Source: Thysanoteuthis rhombus (Eukaryota > Mollusca > Cephalopoda > Oegopsida > Thysanoteuthidae). From it: DNA of 64,000 nucleotides. This document shows, one piece after another, positions 1-11,159 of the stretch. The translations under genes were made by a program, and so were the position numbers. Numbering within the stretch: the stretch's first letter is position 1; each line of letters starts with the position of its first letter. The notes under the pieces were generated by a model, which saw only the letters and a program-made list of their open reading frames with translations, was not told the origin of the DNA and did no database searches. The stretch lies in the NCBI GenBank assembly GCA_963457665.1, contig OY735220.1:32615969-32679968 (forward strand). Reading direction: 5' to 3'.

Positions 1-150
1 CAACCAAGACTGTCACCAAAAGTATTGAGATAGGATTCTTCAGTTTTTAAGCGAATCAGACTGGCTTGCTATGTATGTATCAAGCGTGGCCCCCGGAATA
101 GTGACCCCCCCCCACCAGGGAATCTGCACATCACAACTTTATCAAGGGAG
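1..150 (+). repeat. R450 repeat, 5' part (copy 1, split)
   Basis: This is the start of an unclassified ~450 bp interspersed repeat seen at least twelve times in this window. The signature of the 5' part is a CTGTCAACC-type start, then TTCAGTTTTTAAG and a GTCTGGCTGGCTATGTATGTATCAAG-like stretch (only partly conserved here). The matching 3' part resumes at about 1158, so the copy is interrupted by a foldback-like insertion. No coding potential or pol III box was recognised. The true 5' end may lie outside the window. Confidence 0.6.
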
Positions 151-1158
151 GAAAAATGTCCATCAAAATAGTTGCCAATCATTTTCTTATTTCTTTCATT
201 TTTAATTAAAAAATATTTGTTCTGTTTTTATTTTTCACACACTGGTCGTCTTGAATTTTTTTTCTTGTTTTTTTTTTCACAGATTGGCCATCTCGAATTT
301 CATTATTTTTCTCCACAGATTGGCTGCTTTGAATTTATTGAGGGAGAAAAGTGCCATTCTAAACTTACAGCTGTTTTTCCTCCACGAATAATCTTATTTC
401 TTTCCATTTTTAATTATTATAACTATTTTTTTCATACACTGGCCGTCTCAAATTTATTGAGAGGAAAAGTGCCCATTTTATTAGATTTTATGAAAAAAAA
501 ATAACAAACTTTTAGCACAACTTGAACATTCCGATTGGAATTTTAAGTTTGAAATTATAAGAAATAAGCAAGACAGAACAAACAAAAAAAATTATTCAAA
601 GTAATAATCATACAATGTATCTATTATGTTTCTCTTTCATGAACTCTTTCATTTTTTTTTTTTTTTCCATTTTCAATTATTGAATTTTCGGGAAAAAATG
701 GGCCTTTTAGTTTTTAGCGAAAACAAGAAAAAATTATAACGACTTGCAGTTTCGTTTTATGCCGGTTTTAATTCATTCTTTTAAGGGAAAATCAAACAAA
801 AATATTTTTATTCCATAGAAATTGAATAAAACAAAAATTGATGTCGTTATTCTTTTTTTGCTCATTTCTTAACATTTTTAATTGATGAAACTCTGAAAGA
901 AACCATGAAAGGAAAACAGCGGCATCCGATGTCTAGAACGGCACTTGTCCTCCTTCGATAAATCCGGGACAAATGTGTGAAAAAACACCAATTTTTGTTC
1001 CTTGCTTATTTCCTTCTCAGAATTCTAATTGGGACCATAGTGGATAAGTTGTGCCAAAAGTGAAACCTCATATAATGGACACTTTTCATCTTCAATAAAT
1101 ACGAGATGATCAGTGTGCGGAAAAAATACGAAATTCGAGACGACCAGTGTGGGGGAAA
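150..1158. mobile_element. Foldback-like insertion with long imperfect inverted repeats
   Basis: The left half (about 237-580) and right half (about 996-1152) are imperfect reverse complements in matching nested order. Position 237-258 pairs with 1131-1152 (CACACTGGTCGTCTTGAATT type), 434-480 pairs with 1077-1118, 509-539 pairs with 1031-1062 (TAGCACAACTT), and 563-580 pairs with 996-1012 (AAATAAGCAAG). The left arm also holds two or three degenerate tandem units that begin with CACACTGG or CACAGATTGG. Inverted arms built of tandem subunits are the hallmark of foldback transposons. The element interrupts an R450 copy, which gives independent support for insertion. No transposase frame is visible. 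Exact ends and target duplication were not resolved. Confidence 0.5.
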
Positions 1159-1262
1159 AATCCATTTCTTTTAATTAATCATTCCCAACAAGGCTTGCTA
1201 ACTAAGGCTTTGGTTTCGTGACGGTTTCTATTGCGCAACTAACCAGACCTGTTTTTCGTAAC
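1158..1262 (+). repeat. R450 repeat, 3' part (copy 1, split)
   Basis: This stretch aligns to the end of the R450 family: a T-rich run, TTAATTAATC, CATTCCCAACAAGGCTTGCT, then CGTGACGGTTTCTATTG and AACTAACCAGACCTGT. It is the downstream part of the copy that begins at position 1, separated from it by the foldback-like insertion. Confidence 0.6.
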
Positions 1263-1543
1263 AATTCTTTCTACCGACCTTTAAAAAAATTCTTTTTTAA
1301 TCCACTTAGATTTTTGCTCTCCATTTTGGTCAATCATTTTCTAAGGCACAATGTAGGTAAAGTGGTCCCAATTCACACTTTCAAACGCTTGATGCTCAAA
1401 ACAGCACACAAAAAAGGGGAATTCGTGAAAGAAAAACCGAAGTGAATTCATGAAATATATTGTTATTACATTGAATACATTAGTTTGTTAAATTGTTTCG
1501 CTCTGCTTCATAAATTTCCGACAGATCGTACGTTTAGCTCATG

Positions 1544-2000
1544 TCATCATCATCGTCCGCCGTTAAATATAAACTTTCCATTGGATTCGCTAAACCTTTC
1601 TATCGTGGGCGTCACGGAGCCAGTACTTTCTGAACTCATCTAGTTCATCACGCCATCTTATATTTTGCCGACCTCGGTGTAATCTCTGGGGATCCACGTT
1701 TAGAGTCATGATGTCCAGCGATTGTCTGACATTTTCGCAACTTGACCAGCCCATAGCTATTTGAGTTTTCTAATAGATTCTATGATATCTCGTACTCCTG
1801 TCTTCTTGCAACATGACCTGCTCATTGTCATTTTAGTTTTTTAATAGTTTCTATGGTGTCTTGGACTCCCGTTTTCTTCCTGATATACTGTGCTGTCTTG
1901 TGATCTCTCTGTGAAATCGAGCATGATTCTCTCTTTTGCACATTGCATGGTTCTCAGTTTAAAGGTCAGTTTTTTGTTAGGTTCCATGTTTCAGAGACTG
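1544..2000 (-). mobile_element. RTE-type LINE 3' fragment with internal duplication
   Basis: Reverse-strand reading gives the C-terminal end of a non-LTR retrotransposon reverse transcriptase protein. It has the family words MQRAHERIML, TWRDHKTAQYI, WAGHVARM and KYWLRDAHDREVW in degraded form, and ends in the CAT/ATG trimer tail typical of this family here. The block that encodes the GHVARM to TWRDHK section is present about twice (near 1737-1808 and 1808-1880), so this copy carries a ~75 bp internal tandem duplication. It is strongly 5' truncated and not functional. Assignment to the RTE clade rests on the protein words and the short trimer tail (family knowledge); another non-LTR clade is possible. 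Confidence 0.75.
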
Positions 2001-3050
2001 AATTCAAATCGAAGCTACCTTCCCAACGTTGTACCTTTACTAAACTCATGATAGGTTTATAATGTCAAATAGCAAAAAATTAAAGTAAGAAAATTATGTG
2101 GCACTATTCTTCCAATTGGCTGGAAGGCCACCCTCTTTGAAAATCAGCATTTGAATTCTCAAGTTTACCGAACACCGACCCCTTGCTTTGGTGGGATAAT
2201 TTCAATTATCTCAGTAACCTGGCTGAATCGTCATCAGTGAAATTGTAATGTTTAATCAGCTGAGCTTGGCACAGCATGAGAAAAAATGGGGATAGGAAGA
2301 TTATGTTGCGTCGGCAGCCCACCATAAAATCATAAAATAAAGTCACGATGTAGGTTACCAAAGTCGCTGGCCATGAAGCAAGACAAAAGCAAATATTCTT
2401 TAAAAAATTTATTCATTGAATTTTTAAAAAACTTTTCCGATCTACGACTTTTGAGCCTGGGACGTTTTGCTCGGTTACGTTTCATGGGTGGCACAGCAGG
2501 CCACCAACATTGTAACTTTAGTTCCGTGACTTTAGGACTTGTGATTGCATGGCCGGGATTGGTTCTGCCTATGTTCCAAGTGGAGAGGGCTTGCCTGTCG
2601 CGAAAATCAGCAACGGAAACCCCAGAATTGAACAACTGCACCCTCTATCAACGATGGGAAATACGCTCCCACTACAACAACCAGGGGGCAGGTTCGCCGT
2701 TGATCGGGTTTTTTTTTCTCTTTTACCAGTTTCAAACATCGATTATAGAATAAAACGTGTATTATAATAATAGATATTGTTATCAAACTGCTATGGTTAT
2801 CAAAATCAGTAGGGGCACAAAAAAAAAATAACTCAACTTTGAATGAACTAAAAATTAAGTAATGGATTTCTCGTTACTTCTCTTCATTATGTTCTGTTGT
2901 TTATAACAATGAATTTATAATTATAACGAATGTAAGACAATCAATTTGTTACATGGAATTCAAATGTATAGCTATACAAGTGAATTGTTGCGATTTAGGT
3001 ATCAATTACTTAATGCTATCAACCAGTTATAATCTAAAAGAACCTATCCC
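2001..3050. other. No recognised gene; one GC-richer stretch
   Basis: This interval is mostly AT-rich and unassigned. About 2460-2710 is richer in GC than its surroundings and carries overlapping reading frames on both strands (about 126 codons on plus, 2373-2753), but the predicted peptides match nothing I recognise. A stretch near 2110-2200 shares words such as GAAAATCAGCATT with 45640-45690, so part of it is probably another old dispersed repeat. Confidence 0.35.
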
Positions 3051-3053
3051 GAA

Positions 3054-3430
3054 GTGTTCACGATAAGCGTTTCCCTCAGAACGTTTACTCATTTCTTGCG
3101 TCTCTGTCGCTCCTTCCAATCTCTCTCTTCTCCTTTCTCATATTTTTGCTCCTTCTTTTTCTCTCTCACTCTTTCTACATCACAACCCCCTCTTTATCAT
3201 CATCAGTCTTTCACCATCTTTTACTCTCTTCTCTCCCTCTCTTTGCCCCCCTCTTTCTTTTGCTAAAGGAAGTTTTGCCCCCCTCTAAATATATCCTTTT
3301 CTGTCTCATCTGCAACCTCTTTTCTCACACTTTATAGCTAGCCATGTAGTACGTGACTAACTCCAGGTTTTTATTTACTTTTTTTCCAGCCTTTCTCTTA
3401 CCCTTCTACCTACCCTCCACCACCAAATAC
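3054..3430 (+). repeat. Polypyrimidine-rich tract
   Basis: The plus strand is dominated by C and T (CTCTCTTCTCC-like runs), producing a low-complexity frame rich in Ser, Leu, Phe and Pro. This is compositional DNA rather than a gene. The following 3430-3990 holds nothing I can identify. Confidence 0.6.
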
Positions 3431-3992
3431 CTATGTCTGACTGCTTACATTTACATATGTCGTTATATTGTAGCTTGCATGCTTAGCTCACTGGTTAGAG
3501 GCGTAGATTAACCGATAAGATCAGTTGTAAATTGTAAATTCCGCGTTTAACTCTCTCAAAACTCAAGGGACATCCAGAGATTTCTGTGGCTGCTGAGATG
3601 TATATGCCTCTTGTAGAAGTCTATTGGGAAGTGTGTGTCACGATAAAAAAAAACAAAATAAATGAGATTTTCCCGGGTTTTTACAACCGCAGACAATGAC
3701 ATCATTATAGTATGAACCAATGAAGAAATTAGTTCGCATTTCATGACTTGAACTGGAAATACGTGCAAGCAGGGTGTTTTGCTAATTCCGTATTTTTTTT
3801 TATCTGTCCCAGGATAGATGTCCAATGGGGAAATGTATCCCACCATGTTTTTGGTTCTTCAAAATATGGAATATTTTTGACTTTATGAGAGAACAGTTTC
3901 CTAAACCATGGCAGAAATTCAGTTATAAGACACCTAAATAGGTTAGTCTTGATGGGTTAAGACGTAAATAACTTTTCCAAATGGAAAAGAAC

Positions 3993-4250
3993 AGATCTGG
4001 TTAGTCACTCAATAGAAAACGTCATGTGGCGACGCCTTTTGGTAGCATATCGAGCTGGAAGTGATCAATAAATAAGTTACTTCTCTCGCCTTTCATTCGA
4101 TCACTAAACGCATTTTAGATATAATAAGGGCTAAAAGTTCACATTTTAAGCCCTCTATCTCCATTCAATATACATAGCCAGCCAGTCAGCCTACAAGAAT
4201 AACTTAGAAATTGAAGAAACTTATGCTGACAACTATTTGTTGACAGTATC
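3993..4250 (-). repeat. R450 repeat (copy 2, internally deleted)
   Basis: Reading the minus strand, both ends of the family are present. The 3' end appears on plus as TCTGGTTAGTCACTCAATAG followed by TGATCAATAAATAAGTTAC and CTCTCGCCTTTCATTCGATC. The 5' end appears as ACATAGCCAGCCAGTCAGCC and GCTGACAACTATTTGTTGAC. The middle of the ~450 bp unit is missing, so this is a deletion derivative. Confidence 0.65.
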
Positions 4251-4303
4251 AAATATTTTCCGGGTAGCCAATATATAATCAGTGAAACCCCAAATGTTTA
4301 AAT

Positions 4304-4886
4304 CAGGGTTTCTCATCCTGCACGATATTGCCCACCGGCGGACAATTTCAGCTCTCGGGTGGGCTGTGAGCAACTGTGCAGAAAATGGTGGGTGTTTTGA
4401 AATTTTGATGTGTGGTAAAGGATTTTGAGTATTCAAGTCAGTTATTGACAATAAAAAATGATTCAACAGCAACGTTTTCTATTATTTATTTACCAAACAG
4501 CGCTGTGATATCGCTCATTAGGTAAACCCAATGTGTCTGCACTGGCTGCGTCTCGCCAGACACTGAGATAGCATTGATGGTCTGCTTGTGCCACACATCT
4601 GATGTTACATTTCTGCTTGTGCCAGATATCTGATGTAACATTACATTCATCAAAGAAACAGCGAAAGTCGTTCGTATTTATTGTGTTTTTTTTCAAGTTT
4701 TGGAGGCATCTAATATTTACTATACATCTGATGTTACATTACTTTCATTGAAGAAAGCTGTCCATATTCATTATTTTTTCAAGGGTTTTTTCTCGGCATC
4801 CTTTTCAATATTTACTTAACAGGTGGGTGATGGAAAATTTGTCCATGTGAAAGTGGGCGGTGACGCCAAAAAGTTTGAGAACCCTG
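4304..4886. mobile_element. Non-autonomous hAT-type element (MITE) with 8 bp target duplication
   Basis: The element starts CAGGGTTTCTCATCC and ends in the inverted motif TTTGAGAACCCTG, the terminal repeat style of hAT transposons. It is flanked by GTTTAAAT at 4296-4303 and GTTCAAAT at 4887-4894, an 8 bp target site duplication with one mismatch, which is the hAT length. Internal sequence includes a motif ACATCTGATGTTACAT repeated three times (near 4595, 4628 and 4725). No convincing transposase remains, so it would have moved by an enzyme supplied elsewhere. Confidence 0.75.
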
Positions 4887-4919
4887 GTTCAAATAATATA
4901 CAAATCTAAATAGATTGAC

Positions 4920-5150
4920 TCAACGCAGAGTGGTTAGTAAGCTAGTCCCGTTGACCTTTACCAAAGTGGAACGCTGCTGCGTGTGGCCTCAAGCCAGACT
5001 AGGCTGAACTTGAATTCTTCTCGGGGTACCTCGCCGTGGGATAATGGTTTGTGATCCAGTCTAGCAGACCATTGATAATAAGCCAGTTCGATCTTCAATG
5101 GAAAATCTGTTGAAGATGTGGGCTTTGGCTAGACTAAGCTGAGCTTAAAT
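4920..5150 (+). repeat. Possible tRNA-derived SINE, degenerate
   Basis: Around 5030-5100 the sequence GTGGGATAATGGTTTGTGATC followed by CCAGTTCGATCTTC resembles the A and B boxes of a pol III promoter at roughly tRNA spacing. A similar word, AGACTAGGCTGAACTTG, occurs on both sides (about 4998 and 5133). It is weakly supported. Confidence 0.35.
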
Positions 5151-6277
5151 AAATGAATAGGACGCCGAACAAACAATAAGTTGAACACGGGTCGGTTTTC
5201 GCAAAGTGTTGCCATATTTGTATTTTTAATCGCGGATCAAGACGTTTAATATGCAATATGTCCCAACGCCTCGACTCGCAATCGCTACAGATAGGTCTGG
5301 CTTCACATGACCACAATATATAAATAGAGATAAATAGAAATATGGTAATAATTTAATCGAACTTTAATCTAATTATTTCAAAATTCAATTCATTACAGAA
5401 AGGGGTTGAGATAGTCGAATAGTCGAAAATTAATCGAAAAAGAACTTTTTATGAGTATTACCTTATTTACCCCCCTCCGTAAACCAATTCTCTTTTTATT
5501 AAAGAAACAGAACCCTTTTCTCCCTGCACACCCTTTCATTAAACACTGTTTTAGATATACCAAACATACAATAAATTTATGATAAAATTACAAAGCAAAC
5601 AATTATTTATCTTAATAAAGACTACTTATCAATAATTTTCTAATTCAATCTTGACTTTTATCATAACTTTTATTATCGAAAAGATATCAATGTCGTAGTT
5701 TTACATCCAAAAATGAGACAAGAATAATATAAAAAAACATCACAATTTTCCTGAAAGTAATGTGAAAATATGAAAATAAACATTATCTATCATCCAAAGT
5801 TTCTTGTGATGATACAACACACCACCATTTCTATTTCTTTTTTTTTATTGCATTGAGAAGGACGTTAAATTGGTTCCCCCGTTTTGATTGGCTACGACTT
5901 CTTACTTGATCGTGGAAAAAAGAAGCATTTCTGTCGCTACGATTAAATTACCGATATCATCTCAGACGTTTCTTCAAGGTCGTAAGAATATTCATGTCGA
6001 CAGTTGATCACCGATGTATTCATCGCCGATTTAACTCGAAGAATCGGCGATTTGACGAAATCCAATCGGTGACCGATCCTTAGTGCGACACAAGCTTAGC
6101 TTTCGTCTGAAACCTACCAATTCGTCCAGAAAAGTACCAAATAGAGAAAAACATTTTTATCAAGTATTTTTATCTTTAGATGAAGTCAAGTGAATAGTTT
6201 TCATAATTATCATAGAAAAAGAACTTTTGAATACTAATAATTTTTAAAAAAAATTAATCAAACTTATATTTTTTTTG
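5151..6277. other. AT-rich unassigned sequence
   Basis: No gene or clear repeat family was recognised. Near 5960-6090 there are several words of the type ATCGGCGATT and ACCGATCC in both orientations, suggesting a small degraded palindromic repeat. The word GTACCAAAT recurs at 6148 and 6545-6610. Confidence 0.3.
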
Positions 6278-6412
6278 AATTTGACTATTTCTACCTTCAT
6301 CTTAATTTTATTTGTTTTTGTCCAACTTTCAATTCGGGCCGTCTTTCGATGGCAATTCAAAGTTATTCAACTTTCAATTGGGATTAAGATTAAGGTAAAA
6401 ACTAGTCAAATT
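6278..6412. repeat. Palindromic element, copy A
   Basis: The left arm 6278-6310 (AATTTGACTATTTCTACC type) is an imperfect reverse complement of 6386-6412 (GGTAAAAACTAGTCAAATT). The same arm sequence forms another hairpin at 16605-16688, so this is a dispersed palindrome and not chance AT-rich folding. The loop holds two direct copies of CAACTTTCAATT. Confidence 0.55.
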
Positions 6413-7189
6413 TGATTTTAAAAAATCTGTAAGGATAATTCATTTGATAATAATAATGATAAAAATGGTTACTCTTCAAACTTAATCCAATTTTCTGCTC
6501 GACTATTATATGAAATAGAGATTTGAAAGGAAATTGCCGTTGCGTACCAAATTATCCCTGAATAGTACCAAATGTATCATTCTAAAAGTACCAATTTAGT
6601 AAAACGTACCAAAAGTGGCAGCCCTGGTTTTTGCTAGTGCAGTGAGTCCAATCCTCAATAAGTACGTTACATTGTGTCCCTGTGCCGTGCTGAGCTCAAC
6701 TAATTTGCACATGCCCACTTTCATTGACTTATCGTTCATCAAAGGATTTTTGCTGTTTGATAGTTAACTGTGACAATGTGATTGATTGTTTAATGTGACA
6801 TAGCGTGATTGATTGTCGGCTCAATTTAAATTCTAAATACACGTACAACGACACCGGCATCTATACTGTCACAATATGAAATCGTTTCCAATTAAAAATC
6901 ACTTTGCAAAGATTTTCATTAGAACTCCGTGAGTAACTGCTATCTCTGTAGGAATCTTGATGGAGTTTATCCATTAAGTTGTCAACAATCATGTATTCAA
7001 CATGGATATCGTAGGCTTCATGAGATGACCATGAGATTATAAAGCTTGTTGTCATCGATTCGAAATGAGTCTTTATTCTAAATGAAAATAAATGAGTTGA
7101 TATCTGCAGGGCCGCCCTGAGAATATTTGAAGCTCCTATACAAATCAGTGTACTCGTTTTGGCTTGCAGGCCGAAGTACTGACCCTGAT
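6413..7189. other. Unassigned; possible transposon end at 6617-6632
   Basis: The stretch GTGGCAGCCCTGG at 6617-6629 resembles the terminal motif (GGCAACCCTGG) of the small MITE at 17013-17236 and may close the element containing the palindrome at 6278-6412. The rest is featureless AT-rich DNA. Confidence 0.3.
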
Positions 7190-7468
7190 TTCATCATCCT
7201 CATCATCATCCTCATCATCATCCTCCTCATCATCATCAGTCTTTTATCGTCTGTCCTTGGACATAGACCTTCCCCGGGATTCGCCACGCCTCTCTATCGT
7301 GTGCGTCGCAGAGCCAGTACTTTCTGTATTCGTCTAGTTTGTATTCTGTCAGCCTCGGTTGCGCACGTGATCTCTGGGGATCCATGTTGTGAGTCGTGAT
7401 GTCCATCAGTTGACTGCCATTCTTTCAGCATGGCCAACTCATTGCAATCTGAATTTTCTACAAGGATT
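7190..7468 (-). mobile_element. RTE-type LINE 3' fragment
   Basis: The short 3' end of the same LINE family lies on the minus strand, with an expanded (CAT/CCT)n tail at 7192-7238. Reverse-strand codons give degraded forms of the WAGHVARM, RGRQNTRWRDELD and DREVWRILGKVY region. It is severely 5' truncated. Confidence 0.75.
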
Positions 7469-8449
7469 CAATAAAAAGTGAAGAACTGATCTGAACATGA
7501 ATATGAACATTTTTTTTTTTTCAAATTGAATTTTGGGGTCCCTAAAATCGTGGAGCTCGGGCAACTGCCTAATAAGATGGACCCGAATGTCTGTTGTGAT
7601 TTACCAAGCTTAGTATGGCACACGGTCAAATGGAGAAAAGCAGAAGTAGGGTAAATTGTGTACTGTCGATCTTTCAAGTGGGACTGACCTACCAGCCATG
7701 GGAGTCAAATTCTGTAATCCAGTTTTTAAAAAAAATTTTTTTTATCAGAGTTCGAACCCTGATCTCCGGTGCTGACTGAAAATGTTATTATTTCTAGTAT
7801 TACCCCCCCCCCCAAAAAAAGCTTACTCTCTACGGGCTAAATAAACGCCTCCCTTTTCTGCGTATTTTTTAAAGATTTTTCCTCCGCAAACCTCATTGGT
7901 CCCACAGTTTATTAGATTTATCATGTTCTTTTGCTCTGGATATAATTTTTTTTTCTTTTGATGTAATGATTAGAATAAACTTTTTTATATAAAAGAAAGA
8001 TACTTTTTTCCCCGAGCTTCGATTTTCTTGGGAAATCCCCTCAAATCAGACTCAAATATTTTTGAGAATTTCTCATCAGATGTTACAAATCAGGCTCAGA
8101 TTTTCTGGTTTTCCTGAGGTTCCCTCACAATGAACATAATGTCGTCAATAAAGTGATAGATGATTCTTCGACAGGAAAGGAATATCCAGATTTGAAAGAA
8201 GAATTTAGACCATTAGTTTTTTCAAAATGATTTTTATAGAGGGTTTCTATTTACAATGTAATTATAATGCTAAATTAAACCCTTACTTTACGGTCAATAT
8301 ATACATATATATATATATACACACACACATACAATACAAGCCAGGAATACAATATGATATGATACAATATCCGATGTGCGATGGGTTTGTTTTATAAAGT
8401 GCTCTATACATTCCACATTAAATATTAAGTTTGGCCAGAGTAGATCTCA
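7469..8449. other. Unassigned, with a possible SINE B box and an R450-like piece
   Basis: At 7751-7775, GAGTTCGAACCCTGATCTCC resembles a tRNA B box but no matching A box was found. At 8225-8330 the words GGGTTTCTATTTACAATGTAA and TAAACCCTTACTTTAC, followed by a short TA and CA tract, match 37735-37810 and resemble the middle of R450. No gene is visible. Confidence 0.35.
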
Positions 8450-9806
8450 AGTTATGATGAAGTAAAGGATTCGCAACACAAATACGGTCATGTTTCTGCC
8501 GTTTGGGCTTCTTCAGGCGAATGATTCGGATCATTTTAGATCCCATATTCGGGACATTTTGGTAGGTGTCTATTTTTCTAGGGTGTAGGATCTTCCTTCT
8601 ATTCTATTTATATATCTTTTCTTTTTTTTCCCTTTGTTTAGTGGTCGGTCTTTGCTTGTTATGTTTTTCTGTTTTATCTAGTAGAGATACGGTGCTTGTT
8701 GGTAGTGATAAATTTTAGATGAGCGGGATATAGTTAGGCATTTTCTTTATCAGTGTGTTGTTGAACCGTCAGCTCTTTGTATATGTATCCTCTCTTAGAT
8801 TATTTCATTCTCACAAAACTATTTCCTGGTATTAGGGTTCACTTCTACATGACCTTAGTTGTTAGTTTAATTATTCTACGTTTGGTTTGTTTCTACATAT
8901 CTAAGATAACTATGATGATTGGGTTGTTATTCAAGTGGCCGACGGTATATGATAATAATGTTCATAGTAATAACGAGGAGAATAAGATAACTATGGTGGT
9001 TGATTTTTAGTATACCTATATGTCGAGTGTTGCTATGTTTTTTAATAAAAATTTAGGCTGATGCTGGCATTTTAACGCTACTCCATTTTTTCAATTTAAT
9101 AATTCTGTTTTTTTTTTGTTCCATTGGCAAGAGTGAGGATTTAAAATTTCTCATTTTCACATACGTAACATGGGGGTTCAATATTCTGGCATATGTATGT
9201 TTGCTTTAATATTTTCCATTTTACTGTAGGTTGCTATCGGCTGGCCTCCAATAATGTGTCGATAATGATGTATTATTTTTGTCTTTTTTCGTTTGTAAAT
9301 GATGATATATGGCTCGCTAATATTAGTTTAAGAGTTGTATTTGATATTCCTGTATAATATTTCACTTGTACAGTTTTCTCTTGGGTTGATATTTCAGTTT
9401 GGTTAACAACATTCGATTTGAGACAGTTGTTTCGCAAAGGGCATCCATTTCTGTTTGTACATTGGTAATCTGTTTTTTGTGCTTTCTCCATTATTATTAT
9501 ATCTAACTGATTTATTGTTAAGTTTTGTTATGAACTTACTAAAATTATCCATTAGACTGTACCTAATTTTCAGTTTACTCTCGTTAAATACTTTACTCAG
9601 TGGGTTGCTCTGGGGGAAGTGTGTTTCTATTTATTGGAGGAATATTTTTCCTTGGTCAGCTTTTGTTTCTTTTTTGCTGAATGGTGGTATGTACCGAATG
9701 ATTTTCCCACCTTCACTTTTTTTGAGGTTGCTATGTTTTACTCTATTGGGTTTTACTTTTTCATCATATGTAAAGCTAGTGTCAGTAACTGTTATCCTTA
9801 AGGGCG

Positions 9807-9807
<1 letters not shown>
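8450..9807 (-). mobile_element. Penelope-like element fossil, 3' part
   Basis: The minus strand carries degraded coding sequence of the C-terminal part of a Penelope-like retroelement. About 9631-9800 reads IIRYIPPFSKK and GKIFLQ. Further on, CTNRNGCPLRNNC (a Cys-rich linker) is followed by SNVV, YYTGIS and SSFTNEKRQ (9273-9491), which match the order of the linker and GIY-YIG endonuclease region of this family. Downstream, minus-strand GCCTGAAGAAGCCCAAACGG near 8500-8520 resembles the conserved 3' noncoding stretch. The reverse transcriptase core is absent: the copy stops upstream at a TA tract. It is broken, with several disruptions, and looks old. Confidence 0.65.

Positions 9808-9899
<92 letters not shown>
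9808..9899. repeat. (TA)n microsatellite
   Basis: This is about 92 bp of pure TA. It abuts the Penelope-like fragment on the left and the sequence CTAGCTGGAAAC on the right. The right flank also resembles the sequence beside the TA tract at 37855 (CTGGTTGGAAACCGCGTGAT). Confidence 0.95.
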
Positions 9900-9900
<1 letters not shown>

Positions 9901-9931
9901 TAGCTGGAAACTACCTGATAGGTTGGTGTTC

Positions 9932-11150
9932 AATCAGTGTAGTTATATGACTACATTTGAATGGTGTGTACTGATTAGTTCCGGTGATTACAGGTTCAAG
10001 ATCAAATCTCACCGAATGCTTATTCTTTATTCTCGACCCAGGCTGCTTACTCAATAGTTGTAGAATGTAAAACAAAAAACAAACAAACAAAAAACAACAA
10101 AATAACAATTTGGGTGTTGCGATGAAAAGTAATAAAATAATATCAAAGTAAAATTAGTCAAAATGAATAATATACAGGTCACCATTTGACCAGAATCTCT
10201 TGAATAAGTGAAACAGGTCTCTTCCAAACAAGCACCTTCGGAATGGGCGCAGTGTTCGTTCCAAAGGTGCTTTCATGGGAGGTATTGGACTTTATGGTGC
10301 TTGAAGCAGCTTGCCGTAACTTTCATGTAAAATAATATTTCGTTCGTCGTGCGATAAACATTACACTTACTTATCTTCAGTGTTGCCAATTTAGATGTTT
10401 TATTCCTCAATTGGTTCTAAAAAGCCGAAGTCACTGGAGATGATTTATAGAAACTATGAGGAAAGATCAATTATTCATTATATTTTAATTAGATTTATCG
10501 AGAACCACCGACCAAAAATAGAACTTCAAACTCGACACTGCACAGCCTAGTGTGTTGACTAATACATCCGGCAAATGTCAGCTTCTTACAATGGCCTGTT
10601 CTCGAGTGATCCCCCCGGTACACACACACACACACACACACACATGCACACACACACAAAGAGGGGCACATACAGAGATTTCTTCAATTGTCGTTAGATG
10701 TCTAATCAACAATGTTTATGTAGAGTAGAATAATTAAAGAATTGATATCTTTAGCAGAGGATCGTTGACCCTCAAACACAGATCTGCCTGAGGAGCAAAA
10801 CACGGAGAGAGCACACAGAAGGACGCGCGGAAGTGACGTGTAGACACCGGAAGTTTGGTAAAGAAAAGATCAACGAACAGGTCATTCTTTTTTGTAAATC
10901 AGCTGGGAAGGGACATTAAAGCCCCAATCCCTTATCAGTTGGGTTTGGAGCCTCCCACAGGAAGCCAGGGACAGGTGCCGAGTGTATCTTGGTTAGTGAT
11001 CACAGATCATTGTGTTAGACAATTGGCGGATCTGAGATAGCGTGGGTGGATGTTTTGAAAAGTAGGAAGTTTCTTTCCAACTTCCCAGGTCTTTGAGGTC
11101 TTTTATGTCAATATTTATTTTTACATTGCACGTCAATCATCTTATTTTCT
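9932..11150. other. Unassigned, with CA tract and one MITE end
   Basis: There is no recognisable gene. A (CA)n tract lies at about 10621-10657. At 10379-10404, AGTGTTGCCAATTTAGATG matches the terminal motif of the small MITE family found at 17216-17236 and 37078-37097. About 9960-10050 has weak tRNA-like words (GGTTCAAGATCAAATC). Confidence 0.4.
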
Positions 11151-11159
11151 CAACCGCCT

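Noticed and set aside
2373-2753. 126-codon plus-strand frame as a host gene
   Set aside because: It overlaps frames on both strands, has no recognisable domain, and part of the interval resembles a repeat word at 45.6 kb.
8777-9010. Possible mitochondrial insertion (hydrophobic frame MYMYPLLDYFILTKL...)
   Set aside because: No mitochondrial protein order was recognised, and the neighbouring minus-strand words fit a Penelope-like 3' region better.
9455-10057. 200-codon plus-strand frame across the TA tract
   Set aside because: The middle is a YIYI translation of TA repeats and the left part is antisense to the Penelope-like fragment, so it is a shadow frame.
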